Source: Microcaldota archaeon (lineage in GTDB: Archaea > Iainarchaeota > Iainarchaeia > Iainarchaeales > JAGVWC01). Taken from it: a stretch of DNA of 5,702 bases. Position numbers and translations under genes: made by a program. Below the pieces are notes generated by a model. The model made no database searches, was not told where the DNA came from, and worked only from the letters and a program-made list of their open reading frames with translations. Below, one piece after another: positions 1 to 5,702 of the stretch. The stretch lies in NCBI GenBank assembly GCA_018813975.1, contig JAHJAQ010000143.1, positions 1 through 5,702 on the forward strand. Direction: 5' to 3'. Within the stretch, counting starts at the first letter, position 1. Every line of letters begins with the position of its first letter.

Positions 1-921
1 GACAAATTCAGTTCTAGACACGGTCAAAAAGGAGTTATCGGCGCGATTGTTCCAGAAGAAGATCTGCCTTTTACAGAAGATGGCATTAAACCAGACTTGT
101 TATTGAATCCGCACTCAGTTCCAAGCCGAATGACAGTAGGACACTTATTGGAAATGCTAGGGGGAAAGGCCTATAGTTTGAGTGGAAAAGAGGTTGATGG
201 AACGCCCTTTGATTCCACGCCCTATGAAGAACTTAAAAAAATGCTCAAGGAACATGGCTTTCGAAGCGATGGAAAAGAAACCTTTTATGATGGCGTTACG
301 GGAGAACGCATTGAAGGAGAAATTTTTGTTGGAATTGTAGGATATCAAAGATTATTTCATATGGTAAGTCATAAAATTCAAGCACGCTCTCGAGGACCTG
401 TGCAAATCCTAACCAGACAGCCCACGGAAGGAAAAGAAAAAGAAGGGGGATTACGATTTGGAGAAATGGAAGGCGAAACCTTAGTTGGACACGGCGCCGC
501 CATGCTATTACAAGAAAAGTTTATTGATGATTCCGATAAAACCACTGAACTCGTGTGCGAAAAATGTGGTGTTATTGCCATTAATGACCGGATTCGAAAC
601 AAGCGATACTGTTCGCTGTGCAGTGGTTCTAGAGTGTACCCAGTAGAAATGGCGTATGGTTTCAAACTATTATTGGATGAGCTCAAAGCATTAGGAGTAT
701 TGCCCCGCATTATAATTAAAGACAAAGTAGAAGGAACACCAGCAAAAGAAAAACCAAGTATTGTGCCAGAAAACGAAATAAAAATAGAAGAAAAAGAAGA
801 ACTAACAAAAGAGAAGAGTGAAACAGAATCAGAAAAACCGGAACCCCCACTAGAAAAAAAAGAAAAAGTCGGAAAAGAACCAGCGGAAAAACCCAAGAAA
901 AAAGAAAAAAAAGGTGAATAA
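1..921 (+). CDS. rpoB: DNA-directed RNA polymerase subunit B, C-terminal part (5' end outside window)
   Basis: This is the second-largest RNA polymerase subunit; together with A' and A'' it forms the catalytic cleft. The frame is open from base 1, so the gene begins upstream. The TTG at 97 is an internal Leu codon, because conserved sequence precedes it. Visible residues (numbered from base 1): KFSSRHGQKGVIG at 2-14, with the two lysines (2 and 10) that in this family lie near the active centre; NPHSVPSRMTVG at about 36-47; ARSRGPVQILTRQPTEG at about 129-145; the RFGEME region at about 152-157; and a four-Cys zinc module C186-x2-C189-x14-C204-x2-C207. The normal archaeal end (LLLDEL...LPRIIIKDK) falls near residue 242. 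A further 64-residue tail follows, with 19 Glu and 17 Lys. Archaeal B may be one chain or split into B'' and B'; the window cannot tell which. Family identity is certain; the function of the tail is unknown. Confidence 0.97.
   Translation, partial: DKFSSRHGQKGVIGAIVPEEDLPFTEDGIKPDLLLNPHSVPSRMTVGHLLEMLGGKAYSLSGKEVDGTPFDSTPYEELKKMLKEHGFRSDGKETFYDGVTGERIEGEIFVGIVGYQRLFHMVSHKIQARSRGPVQILTRQPTEGKEKEGGLRFGEMEGETLVGHGAAMLLQEKFIDDSDKTTELVCEKCGVIAINDRIRNKRYCSLCSGSRVYPVEMAYGFKLLLDELKALGVLPRIIIKDKVEGTPAKEKPSIVPENEIKIEEKEELTKEKSETESEKPEPPLEKKEKVGKEPAEKPKKKEKKGE
913..917 (+). promoter_or_regulatory. Shine-Dalgarno sequence for rpoA1, inside the end of rpoB
   Basis: GGTGA lies six bases before the TTG at 924 and matches the GGAGGTGAT consensus complementary to the 3' end of archaeal 16S rRNA. 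It overlaps the last sense codons of rpoB, just before the TAA at 919-921. It is the best ribosome-binding site in the window and decides in favour of the TTG start. The overlap suggests translational coupling of B and A' (inference). Confidence 0.7.
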
Positions 922-923
922 AT

Positions 924-3542
924 TTGCTGTTAAAAAAAATCACTGCCATTGAATTCAATATATTGAGTCCCGAAGACATTCGCAAAATGACTTCTATGGA
1001 AGTAAAAACCGCAGAAACCTATGACAAGGATGGTTATCCCATGGAAGGCGGACTAATGGACCCGCATTTGGGAGTAATCAATCCAGGATTGCGATGTAAA
1101 ACATGCGGTCAAAAAATGAAAGACTGCCCTGGTCATTTTGGAAGCATTGAATTGGTACGACCGGCGGTTCATTCTGAGTTTTCCAAGCGATTAGAAGAGT
1201 TATTGCATGAAACTTGTTCACAGTGTGGCAGGATTGTAATCGCGGAAGAAAAACTAAAAGAATTGACAGAACAAGCCAAGCGCGATCCAGAAGAAATCAC
1301 TAAAAAAATCCTAACCAAAACCAAAAAAGTCACAAAGTGCCCGCATTGTAATGCCGCTAGAGGTGTCATGGCACTGGATAAACCAACCAACTTTTATGTG
1401 GACAAAGAAAGAATTTATCCCAACCAAGTACGCGAATGGGTAGAAAAAATCCCCAATTCAGATTTGCGCTTATTAGGATATAATCCGGATTTGGTTCGAC
1501 CCGAATGGTTCGTGCTAACGGTATTGCCAGTTCCACCCATTACCATTCGACCATCCATTACACTAGAATCTGGTATTAAATCAGAGGACGATTTAACCCA
1601 CAAACTCGTGGATATTATTCGCATTAACCAGCGCTTAAAGGATAATATTGAAGCCGGCGCCCCCCAATTAATTATTGAAGACTTGTGGGATTTGTTACAA
1701 TATCACATTACCACATATTTTGACAATAATACGGCAGGAGTCCCCCCAGCCAAGCATCGTTCGGGAAGGGCTTTGCGAACCATTGTACAACGATTGAAAG
1801 GAAAAAAAGGTCGTTTTAGACACAATTTAACGGGAAAACGCGTAAATTTTGCGGCTCGTTCTACTATTAGTCCAGATCCATTTCTTTCCATCAACCAGGT
1901 CGGCATACCAGAAAGCGTAGCCCGAGAATTAACCGTGCCTGATTTTGTAACAGAATGGAACAAGAATAAAATAGGAGAACTCATTGAAAAAACAGACACG
2001 GTATTGTACATTGCTCGACCCAATGGGGTGCGCAAAAAAGTAACAGACCAAAACAAAAAAGAAATTTTGGAAGAATTAGAAAGTGGATTCAAAATAGAAA
2101 GAAAATTATTGGATGATGATATTGTATTGTTTAATCGCCAACCCTCTTTGCATCGATTATCCATGATGGCACACAAAGCCAAGATCATGCCAGGAAATAC
2201 CTTTCGCATTAATCCCATTGTTTGCAAACCCTACAATGCTGATTTTGATGGAGACGAAATGAATTTGCATGTTCCTCAAACCGAAGAAGGAAAAGTAGAA
2301 GCAGAAAAACTCATGCTTGTACAAGATCAAATACTTTCTCCGCGCTATGGGGCCCCAGTCATTACGTTTGAAGAGGATGGCATTAGTGGTTGTTTTATTC
2401 TATCCTTAAAACAAACGGTTTTTGACAAAAAAGACGCCATGCAATACTTATATGAAATGGGATACACGGAATTACCTCCTGCAGACCAAGAAAAAAAGTA
2501 CAGTGGAAAATTATTGTTTAGTTTGGCCTTGCCAAAAGATTTTAACCTAGAAGCCAATAGTTTCACGCACAGCATGCTGCTTAAAACAGGAATCTTGAAA
2601 GACAAGAACAATGGAAAAGAATTTGATTCTATTGTGCGCATTAAAAAAGGCCGTTTAGAAGAAGGAATAATTGATGCGGGCTCATTGGGAGAAGCACGCG
2701 GAAAACTCGTGGACAAACTAGGACGCGATTATCCCCCAAAAGTAACAGAACAATTTTATGACAAGCTTGGAAGAGTGGCTATTGAATTGTTAACACGAAA
2801 AGGACTAACCGTGGGATTGGATGAGTATGAAACCAGTAAAAGCGTGGAACGAATTCGCGAACACGTATTGGAAGAGGTTCTGGAAGAAGCCAAAAAACTG
2901 GTTGAAAAATTCAAGCGCGGTACTCTTGAACATATTCCCGGAAGAACAGTAAAAGAGAGTTTTGAAATTATTATGATGCAATTAGGCGCCAAAGCCAAAA
3001 AAAGAGTGGAAAAACAACTCATGCAAGAAAAAATACGAGAATTATTGGAAAGCAAGCACCCCCAATACAATACCATGGTCATGATATTATCCAAGTCAAG
3101 AGGAAACCCCACTAATGTCACGAATATTTCTGGAATGTGGGGTCAAGCAGCAGTTCGAGAGGGCCGACCCAAAAGAGGATTTAAAAATCGATTAATTACC
3201 CTAAACGATCGAAACGATATTGGGGCTATGGCGGGCGGTTTTATTGTTCATAATTTTATGGAAGGCATGGATGAAAAAGAATTCTTTTACCACGCAATGG
3301 GTGGAAGACAAGGAGAAGTTGATACCGGAGTTGCCACTAAAGTATCGGGTTATTTGTATCGACGACTCGCCAATTCATTAAAAGATTTGGTAGTGGCTAA
3401 TGATTCAACCGTGAGAACCGCAGCCAATACCCTCATACAATTTGTTTACGGGGAAGATGGAATCTTTCCCGGTAAGGCAAATAGAGGAAACGCATTAGAC
3501 TTGGAAAATATTTTGGAAGCCACAGAATCTGGCAAAAAATAA
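924..3542 (+). CDS. rpoA1: DNA-directed RNA polymerase subunit A' (872 aa)
   Basis: This is the N-terminal two thirds of the archaeal equivalent of bacterial beta' and eukaryotic Rpb1. TTG is chosen as start because of the GGTGA at 913-917 and because the family's N-terminus (KKI..I.F..LSPEDIRKM) is present from residue 4; the next ATG would remove it. Modules in order: clamp zinc site C58-x2-C61-x6-C68-x2-H71; second zinc site C98-x2-C101 with C139-x2-C142; NLTGKRVNFAARSTISPDP (switch/clamp core); FNRQPSLHR; and the catalytic NADFDGDEMNLH loop, with D440, D442 and D444 binding Mg. Next come the funnel (about 723-780) and the bridge helix (about 784-822), ending in QFVYGEDG. Length is usual for archaeal A'. 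Odd points: the bridge helix reads DTGVATKVSGY where archaea typically have DTAVRTAQSGY. The funnel has NVTNISGMWGQAA where NLTQMAACVGQQ is usual, and the LPHF motif is lost. It sits two bases after rpoB and 14 before rpoA2. Confidence 0.98.
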   Translation: MLLKKITAIEFNILSPEDIRKMTSMEVKTAETYDKDGYPMEGGLMDPHLGVINPGLRCKTCGQKMKDCPGHFGSIELVRPAVHSEFSKRLEELLHETCSQCGRIVIAEEKLKELTEQAKRDPEEITKKILTKTKKVTKCPHCNAARGVMALDKPTNFYVDKERIYPNQVREWVEKIPNSDLRLLGYNPDLVRPEWFVLTVLPVPPITIRPSITLESGIKSEDDLTHKLVDIIRINQRLKDNIEAGAPQLIIEDLWDLLQYHITTYFDNNTAGVPPAKHRSGRALRTIVQRLKGKKGRFRHNLTGKRVNFAARSTISPDPFLSINQVGIPESVARELTVPDFVTEWNKNKIGELIEKTDTVLYIARPNGVRKKVTDQNKKEILEELESGFKIERKLLDDDIVLFNRQPSLHRLSMMAHKAKIMPGNTFRINPIVCKPYNADFDGDEMNLHVPQTEEGKVEAEKLMLVQDQILSPRYGAPVITFEEDGISGCFILSLKQTVFDKKDAMQYLYEMGYTELPPADQEKKYSGKLLFSLALPKDFNLEANSFTHSMLLKTGILKDKNNGKEFDSIVRIKKGRLEEGIIDAGSLGEARGKLVDKLGRDYPPKVTEQFYDKLGRVAIELLTRKGLTVGLDEYETSKSVERIREHVLEEVLEEAKKLVEKFKRGTLEHIPGRTVKESFEIIMMQLGAKAKKRVEKQLMQEKIRELLESKHPQYNTMVMILSKSRGNPTNVTNISGMWGQAAVREGRPKRGFKNRLITLNDRNDIGAMAGGFIVHNFMEGMDEKEFFYHAMGGRQGEVDTGVATKVSGYLYRRLANSLKDLVVANDSTVRTAANTLIQFVYGEDGIFPGKANRGNALDLENILEATESGKK

Positions 3543-3543
3543 A

Positions 3544-3550
3544 GAAGGGA
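3544..3550 (+). promoter_or_regulatory. Probable weak ribosome-binding site for rpoA2
   Basis: GAAGGGA in the 14-base spacer ends six bases before the ATG at 3557, the same spacing as the site of rpoA1. The match to the anti-Shine-Dalgarno sequence is partial. Its place favours the ATG at 3557 over the next in-frame ATG at 3710 (Met52), which would leave a gap of about 167 bases after rpoA1 and drop the lysine-rich N-terminus. Confidence 0.4.
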
Positions 3551-3556
3551 AAAAAC

Positions 3557-4816
3557 ATGAAAAAAAAGAAACCAGTTCAAAAACAAAAGGCCCCTAAAAA
3601 GCCAAAAGAGAAAGCCAAGACCAAAACAAAAGGCAAAAAGAGCGTGGTAGAAAAACCAATTCTCATTACAATCCCCCGCCCAAAACCCAAGTACACACCA
3701 GCACCTGGAATGGAAGACCTTCCCCAACAGATTTTGGGAGAATTATTTGCAGTTATTGAAGCAAAAAAATGGTCCGACGCAAAAGCCAAGCCATTTATTG
3801 AAAAAGCCAGTCAACAATTCCAAAAAAACAAAGTTGATTCTGGCGAAGCAGTGGGCATTATTGCCGCACAATCCTTGGGAGAGCCCGGCACCCAACTAAC
3901 CTTGCGAACCAAGCACTTTGCAGGAGCAGCAGAGGTATCTGTTGGATCGGGAATTCAGCGTGTGGAGGAAATCGTGGATGGCAGAAGCAAAGCCAAATAC
4001 CCAGTAATGACCATTCACTTGAAAGAACCATTAAACAAAAGCAGGGCAGAAACAGAAAAGTTTGCCAAAGGACTAATTGATGTGCGAATGGGAGATGTTC
4101 TTAAAACACACGAAGACTTGGCAGAAAATATAGTGATTATTCAACCATTAGAAGAAGAAATGAAAGAAAAAGGTGTTGAACCACCAGAAATATTGGAAAA
4201 AATTAACAAACAATTAGGCGTAAACGGAAGGAAGAAAAAACTAGGGTATGAATATTCTTTTGGCAGAACACCCTTGTTAAAGGTTAGAAGACAATTGTTA
4301 AAACTATTGGATTTGCGTACCAAAGGGATTAGAGGTATTGAAAAAACCATTGTAATAGAAGAAAATAATGAGTTTATTATCAAAACCAGCGGGTCAAATC
4401 TTAAAGCAATCCTAAAACTTCCAGAAATAGATCTGGAAAAAACCATTACCAACGATGTAAAAGAGATTAGTACGGTATTGGGTATTGAAGCGGGCAGACA
4501 AGCCATTGTAAGCGAATTGTATGGAACCCTCAAAGAAAATGACATTGCCATTGATATTCGCCATGTCATGCTATTGGCTGATTTAATGACATTTAGTGGT
4601 GAAATCAAAGGGATTGTTCGAACAGGCATTACCAAAGGAAAAGAAAGCCCTTTTGCTCGAGCAGCCTTCGAAGAAACCACCAAACACTTATTGGAAGCGG
4701 CTTTTAAAGGAGAACGAGAACACTTACAAGGTGTAGTGGAAAACATTATTGTGGGCCAGCCCATTAAAGTGGGAACTGGAAGAGTAGAATTAGTAATGAA
4801 AGGAAAAACCAAATAG
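3557..4816 (+). CDS. rpoA2: DNA-directed RNA polymerase subunit A'' (419 aa)
   Basis: This is the C-terminal third of the largest polymerase subunit, completing the active site begun by A' with the trigger loop, jaw and end of the clamp. Residues 1-33 are low complexity (16 Lys of 33) with no counterpart in the conserved family core. The core starts near residue 52. GEAVGIIAAQSLGEPGTQ at about 96-113 leads into the trigger loop LTLRTKHFAGAAEV, which keeps the catalytic-type His (H120) but has Lys119 where TFH is almost universal. RVEEIVDGRSK follows, then the jaw (about 140-300). The C-terminal signature comprises GIEAGRQAI, DIRHVMLLADLMTF, FARAAFEETTKHLLEAAF (about 366-383) and VGQPIKVGTGRVELVM. 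The A'/A'' split is the normal archaeal gene break, not a frameshift: the reading frames are separate and the conserved blocks on both sides are intact. It is followed after 12 bases by rpl30e. Confidence 0.97.
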   Translation: MKKKKPVQKQKAPKKPKEKAKTKTKGKKSVVEKPILITIPRPKPKYTPAPGMEDLPQQILGELFAVIEAKKWSDAKAKPFIEKASQQFQKNKVDSGEAVGIIAAQSLGEPGTQLTLRTKHFAGAAEVSVGSGIQRVEEIVDGRSKAKYPVMTIHLKEPLNKSRAETEKFAKGLIDVRMGDVLKTHEDLAENIVIIQPLEEEMKEKGVEPPEILEKINKQLGVNGRKKKLGYEYSFGRTPLLKVRRQLLKLLDLRTKGIRGIEKTIVIEENNEFIIKTSGSNLKAILKLPEIDLEKTITNDVKEISTVLGIEAGRQAIVSELYGTLKENDIAIDIRHVMLLADLMTFSGEIKGIVRTGITKGKESPFARAAFEETTKHLLEAAFKGEREHLQGVVENIIVGQPIKVGTGRVELVMKGKTK

Positions 4817-4828
4817 GGGCGTTATTAA

Positions 4829-5368
4829 ATGACAATTGATACTGCAAAAGAAATTCGACGAGCCGTGGATACTGGAAAAGTTGTTTTTGGTTTTCGACAA
4901 ACCGAGAAAAACGTTTTAAAGGGAAAAGGACAGATAGTTATTGTAAGCCGCAATTGTCCCCAGCGATTATCCGAAAAAATACAATACCTAAGTCAAATCG
5001 CGGGAATCCCGTTTTTTGAGTTAGAAAGAAACGCCCTATACTTGGGTTCCATTTGTGGAAAACCCTTTTTGGTTTCTAGCTTGCTTGTCTTGGATAAGGG
5101 TAAAAGCAAGGTATTGGAGATTCCAAAAGACACCCCCCCGGGATCCAAAAGAACCCAAAAAAAACGAAAGCCCATAACCAAAAAAACCAGTAAAAAGGGC
5201 AAAACCAAAAAGAAAAAGCAACCTGCCACCAAAAAGATTCGAGAAAAAATCTCACAAAAAAAGAGCAAAAAAGCCACGCAAAAGCAGAAACGAAAAACCA
5301 AAAAAACAGGTAAAAAAATAATCAAAAAGGGCAAAACCAAAAAAACAAAAACCAAAAAAAGAAGATAA
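4829..5368 (+). CDS. rpl30e: Ribosomal protein L30e with long lysine-rich C-terminal tail (179 aa)
   Basis: This is a large-subunit ribosomal protein of the L7Ae/L30e RNA-binding family, found at this operon position in many archaea. Residues 1-98 match the usual full-length protein (about 100 aa): EIRRAVDTGKVVFGFRQTEKNVLKG at the start, IVIVSRNCP at about 36-44, then AGIPFFELE, LGSICGKPFLVSSLLVLD and a final KVLEI. From about 99 to 179 the chain is a low-complexity tail. About 41 of the last 73 residues are Lys or Arg, with Thr, Gln, Ser, Gly and only a single acidic residue in that stretch. The tail repeats the unit KKGKTKK twice. It resembles the basic tails of histone H1-like or ribosomal proteins, so RNA or DNA binding is likely, but this is inference from composition. 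The ATG at 4829 has only a GGGG stretch (4816-4819) upstream and no good Shine-Dalgarno sequence. The core identification is firm. Confidence 0.93.
   Translation: MTIDTAKEIRRAVDTGKVVFGFRQTEKNVLKGKGQIVIVSRNCPQRLSEKIQYLSQIAGIPFFELERNALYLGSICGKPFLVSSLLVLDKGKSKVLEIPKDTPPGSKRTQKKRKPITKKTSKKGKTKKKKQPATKKIREKISQKKSKKATQKQKRKTKKTGKKIIKKGKTKKTKTKKRR
5192..5343 (+). repeat. Direct repeat of 20 bases within the basic tail of rpl30e
   Basis: The sequence AAAAAGGGCAAAACCAAAAA occurs at 5192-5211 and again, identical, at 5324-5343. The offset is 132 bases, exactly 44 codons, so both copies encode the same KKGKTKK unit in frame. Just upstream of each copy there is a related segment: ACCAAAAAAACCAGTAAAAA before the first and ACCAAAAAAACAGGTAAAAA before the second. 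This suggests the tail grew by in-frame duplication of a Lys-rich block. Biased codon use for Lys alone could give partial matches, but the GGGCAAAACC core is less easily explained that way. Confidence 0.6.
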
Positions 5369-5371
5369 AAC

Positions 5372-5702
5372 ATGCGCATTGGCAGCCAAGAAATCCAGTA
5401 TTTGAATGTATTTCAATCGGTTTCGCGAACACACGCAAAGGATTGTTTGATTGGAAACAACATGATCAGTTTTTTGGTAAAAGAAGGCCAAATGGGATTA
5501 ACGATTGGCAAAAATGGAGAGAATGTTAAAAAGCTTCGAAAATTATTGAAAAAAAACGTGGAATTATTCGAGCACAAACAAACCCCACAAGCGTTTTTGG
5601 ATAGTGCTTTTCCACAAATTTCGTTTATTGGATTTGAAACCGAAAAAAATGAAGAAAAAACAATCTTATTAGCCAAAACAAACAGTGAAAACAAAAAGAA
5701 AA
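5372..5702 (+). CDS. nusA: Archaeal NusA-like KH-domain transcription factor, N-terminal part (3' end outside window)
   Basis: Archaeal NusA is a short protein of about 140 residues with two KH domains; it lacks the polymerase-binding N-terminal domain and the S1 domain of bacterial NusA, and is thought to bind nascent RNA during elongation or termination. The 110 codons visible match the family. QEIQYLNVFQSVSRTHAKDC at 6-25 corresponds to the usual start, and the first KH domain has MGLTIGKNGENVKKL at 41-55, with the GKNG loop (46-49) that contacts RNA. AFLDSAFPQISFIGF follows at about 74-88 and leads into the second KH domain, which the window edge truncates. ATG at 5372 comes three bases after the rpl30e stop, with no clear Shine-Dalgarno sequence, so its translation probably depends on ribosomes finishing rpl30e (inference). 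Position after rpl30e is the standard archaeal arrangement, usually followed by rps12 and rps7. Confidence 0.93.
   Translation, partial: MRIGSQEIQYLNVFQSVSRTHAKDCLIGNNMISFLVKEGQMGLTIGKNGENVKKLRKLLKKNVELFEHKQTPQAFLDSAFPQISFIGFETEKNEEKTILLAKTNSENKKK

Noticed and set aside
97..921. A separate 274-codon gene starting at TTG 97
   Set aside because: The frame is open from base 1 and the residues before 97 (KFSSRHGQKGVIG and PFTEDGIKPD) are conserved RpoB sequence, so this is the inside of a longer gene.
3540..3560. The break between A' and A'' as a frameshift, an intein scar or a pseudogene
   Set aside because: Splitting of the largest subunit at this place, after the bridge helix and before the trigger loop, is normal in Archaea. 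Both parts have complete conserved blocks and their own start and stop.
4141..4812. A 223-codon open frame on the minus strand opposite rpoA2
   Set aside because: It is the antisense shadow of a strongly conserved gene, with a Ser/Phe/Leu-rich low-information product and no recognisable motif. The same holds for 1703-2227, 378-896 and 4993-5379 on the minus strand.
5001..5017. A CGGGAATCCCG inverted repeat followed by six T, resembling an intrinsic terminator
   Set aside because: It lies inside the conserved L30e core and encodes the family's AGIPFFELE segment; the stem is only four or five pairs. The downstream genes are part of the same operon, so it is most likely a coincidence of coding.
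5160..5360. Repetitive A-rich stretch as a CRISPR array or other non-coding repeat
   Set aside because: The repeats are irregular, in frame, and encode the Lys-rich tail; there are no uniform repeats with unique spacers of constant length.

Overview
The window is a stretch of an archaeal information-processing operon, all on the + strand and read without interruption from end to end. In order it holds the C-terminal part of RNA polymerase subunit B (rpoB, cut by the left edge), subunit A' (rpoA1), subunit A'' (rpoA2), ribosomal protein L30e (rpl30e), and the first part of the archaeal NusA-like KH protein (nusA, cut by the right edge). The order rpoB-rpoA1-rpoA2-rpl30e-nusA and the splitting of the largest polymerase subunit into A' and A'' are diagnostic of Archaea. 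Spacers are 2, 14, 12 and 3 bases, so this is one transcription unit with no room for internal promoters or terminators between genes. No stretch without a gene exceeds 14 bases.

The DNA is A-rich on the coding strand, with many AAA/GAA codons and A7-A8 runs. Several motifs that are nearly invariant in archaeal and eukaryotic polymerases are altered: the bridge helix, the trigger loop, the funnel and the GEMERD motif of B. This points to a deeply branching, probably uncultivated lineage. A DPANN-type archaeon is my guess, but it rests on impression and not on a search.

Layout: 1-921 is rpoB (306 residues visible), covering the hybrid-binding and C-terminal zinc modules plus a 64-residue charged tail. 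924-3542 is rpoA1 (872 aa), with the zinc sites, the Mg-binding NADFDGD loop and the bridge helix. 3557-4816 is rpoA2 (419 aa), with a lysine-rich N-terminal tail, the trigger loop and the C-terminal clamp part. 4829-5368 is rpl30e (179 aa), a normal L30e core of about 98 residues plus a Lys/Arg-rich tail of about 80. 5372-5702 is nusA (110 codons visible), containing the first KH domain.

The gene products act together in transcription and its link to translation. B, A' and A'' form the catalytic core of RNA polymerase, NusA-like KH protein is thought to bind nascent RNA, and L30e is a large-subunit ribosomal protein. I see no mobile element, CRISPR array, RNA gene or novel defence-type system. 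The points worth a second look are the unusual active-site residues and the charged low-complexity tails on three successive products.
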